From assembly GCA_938030645.1 (NCBI GenBank), contig CALHHQ010000308.1, positions 1 to 6,191 of the forward strand: a stretch of DNA of 6,191 nt. The letters are read 5' to 3'. The translations under genes were made by a program, and so were the position numbers. The notes under the pieces were generated by a model. The model did not search any database and was not told the DNA's origin. It was given only the letters and a program-made list of their open reading frames with translations. The stretch comes from an uncultured Rhizobiaceae group bacterium. GTDB lineage: Bacteria; Pseudomonadota; Alphaproteobacteria; Rhizobiales; Rhizobiaceae. This document shows, in pieces, positions 1 to 5,849 of this stretch; the stretch's first letter is position 1; the number at the start of each line of letters is the position of its first letter.

Positions 1-1
1 G

Positions 2-151
2 CGCGTGACCACTGAAGTCGCAGCTGTGCGTGAATCAAAATCGAAACCAGATCGCGGTATCGTTGATTTCATTCATCGCGGCTACAACCAAGATGATGTT
101 TTGGTGTGCTACTGCCGCCGTCAAGCCATGATGCGCAGGAAACCTGCCTAA
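2..151 (+). CDS. MaoC-family acyl-CoA dehydratase/hydratase, C-terminal 49 residues (5' end outside window)
   Basis: An open frame enters from the left edge and ends at TAA 149-151. The 49 visible residues run RVTTEVAAVRESKS, then PDRGIVDFIHRGYNQ, then VLVCYCRRQAMMRRKPA. This is the typical last beta-strand region of MaoC-type hot-dog-fold hydratases, where a conserved E-x-R-x-S-K-S-x-P turn and an H-R-x-Y-N-Q strand precede a basic R-R-x-A-M-M-R tail. Family members hydrate trans-2-enoyl-CoA or branched unsaturated dicarboxyl-CoA esters in the cytoplasm. The catalytic Asp/His hydratase motif lies in the missing N-terminal part and cannot be checked. The stop shares one base with the ATG of the CitE-like lyase gene, so the two are very likely co-transcribed and translationally coupled. 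That pairing suggests a mesaconyl-, itaconyl- or similar dicarboxyl-CoA hydratase; the exact substrate is inference. Confidence 0.82.
   Translation, partial: RVTTEVAAVRESKSKPDRGIVDFIHRGYNQDDVLVCYCRRQAMMRRKPA
137..140 (+). promoter_or_regulatory. Ribosome binding site that fixes the start of the CitE-like gene
   Basis: AGGA lies 10 bases before the ATG at 151, inside the end of the MaoC-like gene. The frame is open upstream to an ATG at 106, but the 15 extra residues this would add overlap the MaoC coding sequence and do not resemble the family. The MRSALFVPG start is the canonical N-terminus of CitE-like lyases. Confidence 0.6.
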
Positions 152-1014
152 TGCGTTCGGCCCTCTTTGTTCCCGGTGACAGCGAAAAAAAACTCGCTAA
201 GGGTCTCCAGTCCGATTCTGATGCGCTGTTTATCGATTTGGAAGATTCCGTATCATTGGACAACAAAAAAACCGCGCGAGAAGTTACGGCAGCATTTCTG
301 AAAGACGCCGTTCCGCTGGCGTCTCGTCCTCAACTATACGTCCGTATCAATGCATTTGATGTAGATATGTTCGATCAAGACCTTGGGGCGGTGGTGCCAT
401 TTGCACCCGACGGCATTGTCTTGCCAAAGGCAGAACACGGTAAAGATGTTACGCGGCTGGATGCTTTGCTGCGTGTTCATGAAGTGCGGTCGGACATAGA
501 AGATGGTTCCACAAAAATCATCGCAATCATCACCGAAACGGCGATCGGCACATTGAATGCGGGCACATATCATCGTTCCAGCAAGCGATTGGGCGCGGTA
601 ACCTGGGGAGCTGAAGATTTGTCCGCAGATATTGGTGCCATACGAAGACGAAACGACGATGGGTCGTATCGCGATGTTTTCCGCTTCGCGCGCGTTCAAA
701 CACTTTTAGGTGCCGTCGCCGCTGGCGTTGAACCGTTAGATACCGTGTATCCTGATTTCAAAGACGAAACTGGTTTTCGAAAAGAATGTATGGAAGCCAT
801 GTATGATGGTTTCACAGGCAAAATGGCCATTCACCCCGCGCAAGTGCCCATTATCAATGAGGTCTTCACACCGTCCAAACAAGAAATCGAACGGGCTCAA
901 GCAATTGTTGATGCATTCGACGCGGCGGGCAATCCCGGTGTCTTGGCGGTGAACGGCGAAATGTTAGATCGCCCTCACCTGCGCAAGGCCGAGAAGCTTT
1001 TGGCGCGCGTTTAA
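151..1014 (+). CDS. CitE-like CoA-ester lyase (HpcH/HpaI aldolase / citrate lyase beta-subunit family)
   Basis: This 287-residue TIM-barrel enzyme probably cleaves (or forms) a beta-hydroxyacyl-CoA such as malyl-, methylmalyl- or citramalyl-CoA with divalent metal. Visible family motifs in order are: RSALFVPGD at the N-terminus (2-10); LFIDLEDSV (27-34); LYVRIN (62-67), whose Arg65 is expected to bind substrate; DGIVLPKAE (87-95); ITETAIG (127-133), with Glu129 as a metal ligand; WGAEDLSADIGA (152-163), with Asp156 as the second metal ligand; MAIHPAQV (225-232); and GEMLDRPHL (269-277), whose Asp is the lid residue that reaches the neighbouring subunit in related lyases. All key residues are present. 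The length suits stand-alone CitE-like lyases rather than the longer classical malyl-CoA lyases. ATG 151 overlaps the MaoC stop as TAATG. Substrate identity is not resolved: family membership is firm, pathway is inference. Confidence 0.9.
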   Translation: MRSALFVPGDSEKKLAKGLQSDSDALFIDLEDSVSLDNKKTAREVTAAFLKDAVPLASRPQLYVRINAFDVDMFDQDLGAVVPFAPDGIVLPKAEHGKDVTRLDALLRVHEVRSDIEDGSTKIIAIITETAIGTLNAGTYHRSSKRLGAVTWGAEDLSADIGAIRRRNDDGSYRDVFRFARVQTLLGAVAAGVEPLDTVYPDFKDETGFRKECMEAMYDGFTGKMAIHPAQVPIINEVFTPSKQEIERAQAIVDAFDAAGNPGVLAVNGEMLDRPHLRKAEKLLARV

Positions 1015-1021
1015 AAGGCAT

Positions 1022-1053
1022 AAAAAAACCGCCGCTCCAGAGGAACGACGGTT
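1022..1053 (-). terminator. Intrinsic terminator of the cold-shock gene
   Basis: Read on the minus strand, a GC-rich hairpin has outer arms AACCGTCG and CGGCGGTT with one mismatch and an inner TCC/GGA pairing. It is followed directly by seven T residues, a classic rho-independent terminator 24 bases after the csp stop. On the plus strand the hairpin has no U tract after it, so it serves the CitE-like gene poorly. Confidence 0.82.
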
Positions 1054-1077
1054 CTCAAAGTCAAAATGCAGTACGAA

Positions 1078-1287
1078 TTAAGCAGCTGCGATGTTGCTTA
1101 CAGCTGGCTTGCCGCTGCGTGCATCAATGTCAGTTTCGAAAGTCACTTTTTGACCTTCTGACAAAGTTGACATGCCGCAACGCTCAAGAGCTGTTGCATG
1201 TACAAACACGTCAGCACCGCCTGTTTCTGGCTCAATAAAGCCGAAACCTTTGGTTTCATTGTAAAATTTAACTGTACCTGGAGTCAT
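1078..1287 (-). CDS. Cold-shock protein, CspA family
   Basis: This 69-residue single cold-shock (OB-fold) domain binds single-stranded RNA/DNA in the cytoplasm and acts as an RNA chaperone. Seen in the sequence are GTVKFYN at 4-10, RNP1 KGFGFI at 13-18, RNP2 DVFVH at 26-30, then the SEGQKVTFE strand (43-51) and a final GKPAVSNI (59-66). The length is normal for the family. A good AAGGA lies 8 bases before the ATG (complement of 1296-1300). The gene has its own terminator and lies 254 bases downstream of the flavin reductase stop on the same strand. A hairpin after the flavin reductase stop suggests it is transcribed separately, leaving room for the long 5' leader common in csp genes. A tentative -10 (TATAAG, complement of 1438-1443) has no good -35 partner, so no promoter is called. 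Paralogue (CspA, CspE and so on) cannot be assigned. Confidence 0.95.
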   Translation of the reverse strand: MTPGTVKFYNETKGFGFIEPETGGADVFVHATALERCGMSTLSEGQKVTFETDIDARSGKPAVSNIAAA

Positions 1288-1379
1288 GATGGCGTTCCTT
1301 CAATAGTCTACGCATGGACAATGGCCGAGATTGGCGCGCTGTCCGGTTATTCGATCTTTGAGTAAGATTTGGTGCGAGA

Positions 1380-1393
1380 CCATCGGTCGATGG
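1380..1393. repeat. Perfect 14-base inverted repeat in the csp upstream region
   Basis: CCATCG and CGATGG are separated by GT. The repeat lies about 93 bases upstream of the csp ATG, where a csp leader transcript or operator would be. It may form a small hairpin in the leader or be a dimeric protein site. It could also be chance, as a single copy was found and no known box was recognised. Confidence 0.4.
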
Positions 1394-1519
1394 GAGGCAA
1401 TCAATTCATTCGTCTAATATCGAAACCAACATATGGGCTTATATTGTGACAAGAACAAGACAAAAAATGAGACCGTGTCATTTTGGAACATTTTTCTGAC
1501 GATCAATGCCGTAAGCTGA

Positions 1520-1541
1520 AAATTGGAATTTTCCCCAATTT
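1520..1541 (-). terminator. Weak hairpin terminator candidate after the flavin reductase gene
   Basis: Read on the minus strand, AAATTGG, an 8-base loop and CCAATTT form a perfect 7-base stem. It begins directly after the TAG of the flavin reductase gene and runs into four T residues. The stem is AT-rich and the T tract short, so termination is probably partial. It would separate the flavoprotein unit from csp. Confidence 0.45.
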
Positions 1542-2138
1542 CTACCCAGGCCGCACCAATTCAAAAACGTCGTCCAGCGTCACATAATCATGATAGCCTG
1601 ATCGGAGAATTGGATCGGATTTTTTCAAATCAAACCGACCATCGGTGATCATTTCGTCATCAATATAGATGCCAGTCACCTGTCCCAACACCATGATGTA
1701 GGGAGATTTGGTTCCATCCAGTATTGTCGGCTGCACCAAATCAATTACTTTGCATTCCATGGCAGCTGGTACGCCTTTCACACGCGGACATGCAACGGTT
1801 TCGCCAGCGACCATCTCCAATCCTGCCAATTCAAACTCGTTTTCTCCACGCGGATAACCGCCCGATGAAACATTCATCTCATCTTTCATGCGTTTGCTCA
1901 CATAATTGAACGTGAATTCGCCCGAATCAGCCGCATGTTGGGCGCTGTCTTTCATTCCGCCTGAAGAAAACATCAAGATCATCGGCGTGTCGCAAATGCC
2001 ATTGAAGAATGAATATGGCGCCAGGTTTGGAACGCCCTGCTTATCCAAGGTGGAAATCCAACCAATGGGACGCGGCGCCACGATGGCTTTGAATGGATTG
2101 TAGGCCAATCCGTGGGGTTCATCAGCTTTGTAAAACAT
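1542..2138 (-). CDS. Flavin reductase-like, FMN-binding split-barrel protein
   Basis: This 198-residue cytoplasmic protein belongs to the flavin reductase-like domain family, whose members bind FMN in a split beta-barrel and often reduce free flavin with NAD(P)H. Diagnostic parts are the N-terminal APRPIGWIST (21-30) leading into PNLAPYSFFN (37-46), the DSAQHAADSGEFTFNYVS helix/strand (64-81), YPRGENEFELAGL (95-107), the dimer strand VLGQVTGIYID (150-160) and a C-terminal PILRSGYHDY (176-185). Length is typical for the group. The ATG is preceded by AGGAAG that overlaps the stop of the upstream nitroreductase, with only 8 bases between the genes, so the two form an operon. Physiological substrate is unknown; family assignment is strong, NAD(P)H:FMN reductase activity is inferred. 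Confidence 0.88.
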   Translation of the reverse strand: MFYKADEPHGLAYNPFKAIVAPRPIGWISTLDKQGVPNLAPYSFFNGICDTPMILMFSSGGMKDSAQHAADSGEFTFNYVSKRMKDEMNVSSGGYPRGENEFELAGLEMVAGETVACPRVKGVPAAMECKVIDLVQPTILDGTKSPYIMVLGQVTGIYIDDEMITDGRFDLKKSDPILRSGYHDYVTLDDVFELVRPG

Positions 2139-2142
2139 GCAG

Positions 2143-2148
2143 CTTCCT
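2143..2148 (-). promoter_or_regulatory. Ribosome binding site overlapping the nitroreductase stop
   Basis: On the minus strand the TAG stop of the nitroreductase runs straight into the AGGAAG site for the flavin reductase ATG at 2138. Ribosomes terminating at the first gene would sit on this site, so translation of the pair is probably coupled. Confidence 0.6.
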
Positions 2149-2716
2149 AGGAGTCGCGAATTGAAAAAATGTCACCAAGTTCTGGTCTTGGCCGCTCGTT
2201 CTTGACCGTTGAGGAGGAGCCGATGTGAATAATGCCGGCAACCGCCTCACCTTTTTCCAACTGCAGAATTTCGTTGGCGTCCTTGTCATAGACATACCAA
2301 GCGGTCAGCCATTGGGCTTCAAACCCATGAGCATTGGCCGCCATCAACATATTTTGGCAAACCGCACCTGCGGACAAGATTTGCTCCCATTGGGGAACCT
2401 TGGGATGGTTGGTGGCCTTGCTAATCACCGCGACAACACAAGGCGCATGCAGAATTTTGTCTGTTCCCTGCTGTTTTTTGGCCGGGTCAGGCATATCCGG
2501 CTTATCTGCCAACAGTTTCGTCAGGTCCTCGTGCATCGTTTTACGCGCTTGTGGTGTCCACAAAACAAACCGCCACGGGGCCAGTTTACCGTGGTCTGGC
2601 ACACGGCTGGCAATAATCAGCATATCGTTCAGTTGAGCCACATCCGGTCCGGGCGCTTCCAACGTCATGGACAGAGAAGACCGTCGGGTTTTTAAATACT
2701 CAGCGAGTTCAGTCAT
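2147..2716 (-). CDS. Nitroreductase family protein, small YdjA-like type
   Basis: This FMN-dependent NAD(P)H oxidoreductase has 189 residues from the chosen ATG, matching the compact YdjA-like branch. Family features in order are: the KTRRS phosphate-binding start of helix 1 (9-13); a SRVPDHGKLAPWRF block (37-50) typical of YdjA-like enzymes; HAPCVVAVISKA (90-101); SAGAVCQNMLMAANAHGFEAQWLT (115-138), the flavin-contacting helix; and IIHIGSS followed by ERPRPEL (162-180) at the C-terminus. The frame is open to a GTG at 2731 with AGGAA only 3 bases before it (complement of 2735-2739), giving a protein 5 residues longer. The ATG at 2716 is preferred because it puts RRS at the usual distance from the N-terminus. 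Start choice is about 60% sure. It is the first gene of a coupled pair with the flavin reductase. Substrate is unknown. Confidence 0.88.
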   Translation of the reverse strand: MTELAEYLKTRRSSLSMTLEAPGPDVAQLNDMLIIASRVPDHGKLAPWRFVLWTPQARKTMHEDLTKLLADKPDMPDPAKKQQGTDKILHAPCVVAVISKATNHPKVPQWEQILSAGAVCQNMLMAANAHGFEAQWLTAWYVYDKDANEILQLEKGEAVAGIIHIGSSSTVKNERPRPELGDIFSIRDS

Positions 2717-2745
2717 AAAAATGGCATCCACAAATTCCTGACATG

Positions 2746-2760
2746 TTCTTATGACAAGAA
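2746..2760. repeat. Inverted repeat between the divergent nitroreductase and exported-protein genes
   Basis: TTCTT and AAGAA flank a 5-base spacer in the roughly 87-base gap between divergent starts. TGACA also occurs twice here (2739-2743 and 2752-2756). This could be an operator for one or both genes. No clear -10/-35 pair was found for either direction, and a short AT-rich repeat can arise by chance. Confidence 0.3.
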
Positions 2761-2794
2761 ATCGCTCTTGAAAATGCCTGCAGACTGGTTGATT

Positions 2795-2800
2795 GAAGGA
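2795..2800 (+). promoter_or_regulatory. Ribosome binding site supporting the start at 2804
   Basis: GAAGGA ends 3 bases before the ATG at 2804. The spacing is short but the match is strong. Upstream in-frame starts at TTG 2768 and ATG 2774 would prepend an acidic segment to a textbook signal peptide, so the 2804 start is preferred. Confidence 0.5.
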
Positions 2801-2803
2801 CTC

Positions 2804-3676
2804 ATGATAAAGCGCGTTTTTCTCATATTGTGTTTTGGCCTCTTGCCTGCCTTCGCATGGGCGCAGGACTCATCAACATCTTATGCACCAGCTGATCCAG
2901 ATGCTGATCCCAATCGCGCGGGTTATGAGATGATCTTGGATGCAAAACTGACGGAAAAAGGTGGCTCCATTGAACGTGGTATGGTTTGGCGGATATTCCG
3001 CGAGCGCCCTGATTCCGATGGCAAACTGCCGCTCGTTGCAACAGCGAAAGGTGGAACGGCTTCATTCTCCCTCCCCGCTGGAACCTACCTTGTTCACGCA
3101 GCTTTCGGCCGTGCAGGCGCCACCAAACGAATTGCACTTGGCAGTTCTGGTGCGGCAGAGAGTTTTGTTTTGCAAGCGGGCGGTTTGAAACTGAACGCAG
3201 AAAGCGAAGGCACGGCCATTCCCACCAAAGACCTGCGCTTCTCCATTTATGAATTGGAACAAGATGAAGAAGGCGAACGCAAACTCATCGCGCTCAATGT
3301 AGCCGCTGATCGCGTTATCCGCCTAAACACAGGCACCTACCACGTGCTATCGCGTTTCGGCACAATCAACGCCACGGTTCGTGCAGACCTTGAAGTGAAG
3401 GCCGGAGAAGTCACTGACGCCGTTCTTCAACATCGCGGTGCAAATATTTCCATGCGTCTCGTTTCCCGCATCGGCGGTGACCCAGTGGCCAACACATCAT
3501 GGGCGGTGCTGACCGAAGACGGCGAAGAAGTGTTCAAAAGCAACAGCGTTGCCCCTAACCTCATATTGGCCGAAGGCACATACGAAGCCTCAGTCCGAAA
3601 CGGCGACCGAAACTTCCGCAAAAGCTTTGAAGTCAAACCGGGTAAGAATATCCGGGTTGAGGTGTTGTTAAATTAG
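2804..3676 (+). CDS. Exported protein of unknown function with three tandem beta-rich repeats
   Basis: Not recognised as a named family. The 290 residues begin with a clear Sec signal peptide: a basic MIKR, a hydrophobic core to about residue 17, and cleavage expected after AWA at 20. A short D/P-rich linker (about 21-39) follows. The mature part is three copies of one unit, about 42-126, 127-212 and 213-290. Each contains a strand resembling W-R-I-F, F-S-I-Y or W-A-V-L, then a loop, then L-P-A-G-T-Y, L-N-T-G-T-Y or L-A-E-G-T-Y (centred near 93, 177 and 258). Each ends with a basic strand, a K-x-G turn and a hydrophobic strand. The pattern suggests Ig-like or carboxypeptidase-regulatory-like beta sandwiches in the periplasm. 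There is no catalytic motif, no cysteine in the mature part, no lipobox and no membrane anchor. It is divergent from the nitroreductase and convergent with the WG-repeat gene. The function is unknown; a binding or scaffold role is speculative. Confidence 0.8.
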   Translation: MIKRVFLILCFGLLPAFAWAQDSSTSYAPADPDADPNRAGYEMILDAKLTEKGGSIERGMVWRIFRERPDSDGKLPLVATAKGGTASFSLPAGTYLVHAAFGRAGATKRIALGSSGAAESFVLQAGGLKLNAESEGTAIPTKDLRFSIYELEQDEEGERKLIALNVAADRVIRLNTGTYHVLSRFGTINATVRADLEVKAGEVTDAVLQHRGANISMRLVSRIGGDPVANTSWAVLTEDGEEVFKSNSVAPNLILAEGTYEASVRNGDRNFRKSFEVKPGKNIRVEVLLN

Positions 3677-3729
3677 GTGGGATTGAAGTTGACGGCGGGT
3701 TTGAGCCCAAAGTGACGAAATTGGAATCC

Positions 3730-3767
3730 GACTATTTTGCTGATTGCGACAGGAGTAGTCTGATTTT
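3730..3767 (+). terminator. Possible weak terminator after the triple-repeat gene
   Basis: In RNA read on the plus strand, GACTAUUUU can pair with GGAGUAGUC (nine pairs, three of them G-U) around a loop containing CUG/CAG, followed by GAUUUUC. It lies 53 bases after the stop in a 112-base convergent gap. The G-U pairs make it plus-strand specific. It is weak, and the call is tentative. Confidence 0.28.
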
Positions 3768-3788
3768 CAAACAACAAAAAATGTTCTG

Positions 3789-5666
3789 CTAAGGTGACGC
3801 CCGCGAATGTGACACTGCATTTTTCCAAGGGACCCATCTTGGTGCTTCATCAATCTGCCCTGAAGCAAAATCAAGTTTGGTACGCATCCACAGTACATTA
3901 CTTTCAAATGGGTTTTCGTCAAATTTCTCTGGGTCTGTGTGCGTCGGTTGAGATGGGTAATATTGTGTAATGCACAATGGTCGTTGTGGTCTTTCACCAT
4001 CCGGCGAGAGTGGGCACCACTGTTTTGTTGCTTCATCAGGTGCCCATGCGATACCGTTACGAAAGCAGCTGATTGCACGATGAACCGGTGGGATCACAAC
4101 CTCGTCTTCGGCACCTTTTATACCCCAAAACCCATTTCGACTAAACCTCTTAGCTCCGCCCCGACAGGCTAAACCATTGATGCGTTGTTTTAACGTCAGT
4201 TGCGGCTTTGGGACCTTGTCGCCAGATGCGTTGATCCAAAAGGTTTGCTCACCGACATCAGCACGATAAATCCCATTTCTACCGAAAAGCCTGTCATAGA
4301 TTGGTTCGACTGTGAATTTGCCTGTCGGATTGATAATGCCCCATTTTTCACCTTTCTGTACTACTGCATGACCTTTCTGGAATCTCCGGGCCTGTTTAAA
4401 AGGGGCATTCTCCACCATTATGGTACCGTCGATTAGGAGATAATTCATCGTCACATCATCCCCGAATGCAATCGGTTGGTCACAATCAAATTCGTATGTT
4501 TTCTTATCACCCGAGATCGTTAGCTTTCCATAGCCAGAGTATTTGACACGCTTCCCGCCGATCAGCTGGCTTTTAGGATCCCTCAATTCGTAAAAATCAC
4601 CATGCTTGGTGATATTGACATGCGGACACGCGCCAATGACGCGCCTATCGACGGGATCAAGTGTCTGCTTGCCGGATACAGTGAGGCCGCTCCACTTTCC
4701 GTTTTCAAAGGCGCGTGGTCGTTTGCCGTCTTTCGGACGCTCAACCCTATCGAAATAACGGCCTCCCAGAAGCTGGTTGTTATGGTCGAGTAGACCGTGT
4801 TTGCGACCTTTACGCGCAACAAAGTAACCGCCTTTGGAGTAGCTGAGCCATTCATATTCGAGTGGTATTGCGATCCTACCTTCGGCATCGACTGCACCCC
4901 AAATGTTATTTGACACTCCAGAGCGATATGTTTGCGAAGGGTCTACGGTCGCTGCCACAACTGCAAAACCATCTTCGCTCAGTCCTTGGACGTAGCCAAA
5001 ACGCGGTTCGATAACCCAAGACCCATCGGTGCGCATTAAACCATAGAGCTTGTTGTCTTTGCGCATGCTCGCCCAAAACATGTCGTTGCCGAATTTACGA
5101 ATAAACATTCCGGGCTCTACCAACCAACCATCGGTCTTGTGGAAAAGACCAACACCAGTTTTGGACAGAACCGTCAAATAGACACCCGACAAATTGTTGC
5201 TCTGAGGTTCTCCAGTTTGAGCTTTGGTAGCAATAAATACAGATGACGTCATAGGTGCAATTCGGCCGAAATTTGGCTCAATTACGGTGCCTCCATTTCT
5301 GTCGATCAATCCGGCTAGGCCGCCCACTAGTGCTGTAACTCTTCCATTTGAGAACTTCTTTGGTTGTCCTCCCACCATTACCTCGGCCATTCCACCGCGA
5401 AACTCACCAACCGCATCGTAGATAGGTGGAATTATAACTTTACCGGTATTGTTGATGTAGCCCCAGCGTCCGTTTATACGAACGGCAGCCCGGTCGCCGC
5501 TAAAGCGCCGGGTTTGTTCGAAGATAAAGGGAATGACTTCTTTTTTGGTTGCAAGGTCGACGAAACCGCAAAGATTGAAAGTGCCACCGCATCTTGGCTG
5601 AAGGTTAGCAGCTCCACTTTGTTCAATCATGAAAACGAAGTAAAGAAAAAGCAAGGCAAATCGCAT
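3789..5666 (-). CDS. Exported WG-repeat protein
   Basis: This 625-residue protein has a signal peptide (MR, a hydrophobic core at about 3-14, probable cleavage after SGAA at 20). Most of the rest consists of WG (KWG-type) beta repeats of about 30 residues, pattern [WY]G-[LIVF]-x-D/N-x-x-G-x-[IV]-x-P-x-[FY]. Clear copies start near residues 34 (GFVDLATKK), 68 (RWGYINNTGK), 117 (LAGLIDRNGG), 207 (LYGLMRTDGS), 255 (IWGAVDAEGR), 441 (KWGIINPTGK) and 513 (FWGIKGAEDE). Degenerate ones lie near 171, 289, 324, 358, 409, 476 and 549. The last roughly 60 residues lack repeats and are rich in aromatic and charged residues. Known WG-repeat proteins are mostly of unknown function, thought to fold as repeat or propeller-like beta structures that bind partners. 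The ATG at 5666 has a weak GAGAG 8 bases upstream. It is a single gene with its own likely promoter. A substrate-binding or envelope role is inference. Confidence 0.87.
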   Translation of the reverse strand: MRFALLFLYFVFMIEQSGAANLQPRCGGTFNLCGFVDLATKKEVIPFIFEQTRRFSGDRAAVRINGRWGYINNTGKVIIPPIYDAVGEFRGGMAEVMVGGQPKKFSNGRVTALVGGLAGLIDRNGGTVIEPNFGRIAPMTSSVFIATKAQTGEPQSNNLSGVYLTVLSKTGVGLFHKTDGWLVEPGMFIRKFGNDMFWASMRKDNKLYGLMRTDGSWVIEPRFGYVQGLSEDGFAVVAATVDPSQTYRSGVSNNIWGAVDAEGRIAIPLEYEWLSYSKGGYFVARKGRKHGLLDHNNQLLGGRYFDRVERPKDGKRPRAFENGKWSGLTVSGKQTLDPVDRRVIGACPHVNITKHGDFYELRDPKSQLIGGKRVKYSGYGKLTISGDKKTYEFDCDQPIAFGDDVTMNYLLIDGTIMVENAPFKQARRFQKGHAVVQKGEKWGIINPTGKFTVEPIYDRLFGRNGIYRADVGEQTFWINASGDKVPKPQLTLKQRINGLACRGGAKRFSRNGFWGIKGAEDEVVIPPVHRAISCFRNGIAWAPDEATKQWCPLSPDGERPQRPLCITQYYPSQPTHTDPEKFDENPFESNVLWMRTKLDFASGQIDEAPRWVPWKNAVSHSRASP

Positions 5667-5739
5667 TATTTGAACTCTCTAGGGATGATTATTGAGTCAC
5701 ATTTTTTCTGTCAGCATAGCAATTTATGTCCCACTGATA

Positions 5740-5768
5740 AGTATAGAAATCTAGCTTGTATGCGACAG
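5740..5768 (-). promoter_or_regulatory. Candidate sigma-70-type promoter of the WG-repeat gene
   Basis: Read on the minus strand, CTGTCG (complement of 5763-5768) and TATACT (complement of 5740-5745) are separated by 17 bases. The -10 matches the consensus at five of six positions, the -35 at only three. It would place the transcript start near 5733, giving a leader of roughly 65 bases before the ATG at 5666. Another possible pair, TTATCA and TATGCT with 16-base spacing, lies closer to the gene. Confidence 0.35.
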
Positions 5769-5802
5769 GGCTTGAATGTCTCAAAGGTCCGCACAACTGC
5801 CG

Positions 5803-5844
5803 TTGACCACAACACGCCCCTATGCGGGGGCGCATTGTGGTCAA
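5803..5844. terminator. Long hairpin just after the thrS stop, probable terminator
   Basis: Perfect 10-base arms TTGACCACAA and TTGTGGTCAA enclose a two-base mismatch on each side, then a 6-base GC stem CGCCCC/GGGGCG and the loop TATGCG. It starts 5 bases after the TAA of thrS and ends before the WG-gene promoter candidate, so its position fits a thrS terminator. On the minus strand no T tract follows. On the plus strand TCGTTTTA follows. It may therefore block 3' exonuclease or act with another factor rather than be a textbook intrinsic terminator. A dispersed REP-type palindrome is an alternative. Confidence 0.6.
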
Positions 5845-5849
5845 TCGTT

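Noticed and set aside
106..150. Upstream extension of the CitE-like protein from an ATG at 106
   Set aside because: It overlaps the MaoC coding sequence by 46 bases and adds residues unlike the family, while ATG 151 has a ribosome binding site and gives the canonical MRSALFVPG start.
334..699. Minus-strand open frame of 121 codons
   Set aside because: It is antisense to the CitE-like gene, which carries conserved motifs throughout this stretch. There is no ribosome binding site or family resemblance.
1518..1534. Inverted repeat GAAAATT-GG-AATTTTC as a separate operator
   Set aside because: It overlaps the AAATTGG/CCAATTT hairpin directly after the flavin reductase stop. Its two-base loop is too tight for a stable RNA hairpin, and the terminator reading explains the position better.
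2225..2695. Plus-strand open frame of 156 codons
   Set aside because: It is entirely antisense to the nitroreductase gene, whose family motifs are unmistakable. The translated product is low-quality, with many H/Q/R residues.
2768..2803. Upstream starts (TTG 2768, ATG 2774) for the triple-repeat protein
   Set aside because: They would place acidic residues ahead of a standard signal peptide and lack a good ribosome binding site.
3767..4078. Minus-strand open frame of 103 codons overlapping the end of the WG-repeat gene
   Set aside because: It is a different frame on the same strand as the WG gene. The WG frame continues with its last repeat (near residue 513) and C-terminal tail, so this is a shadow and not evidence of a frameshift.
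3789..5666. Horizontal transfer of the WG-repeat gene
   Set aside because: Base composition estimated by eye on a few lines (about 50-55% GC) does not differ clearly from the neighbours, and no repeats or mobile genes flank it.
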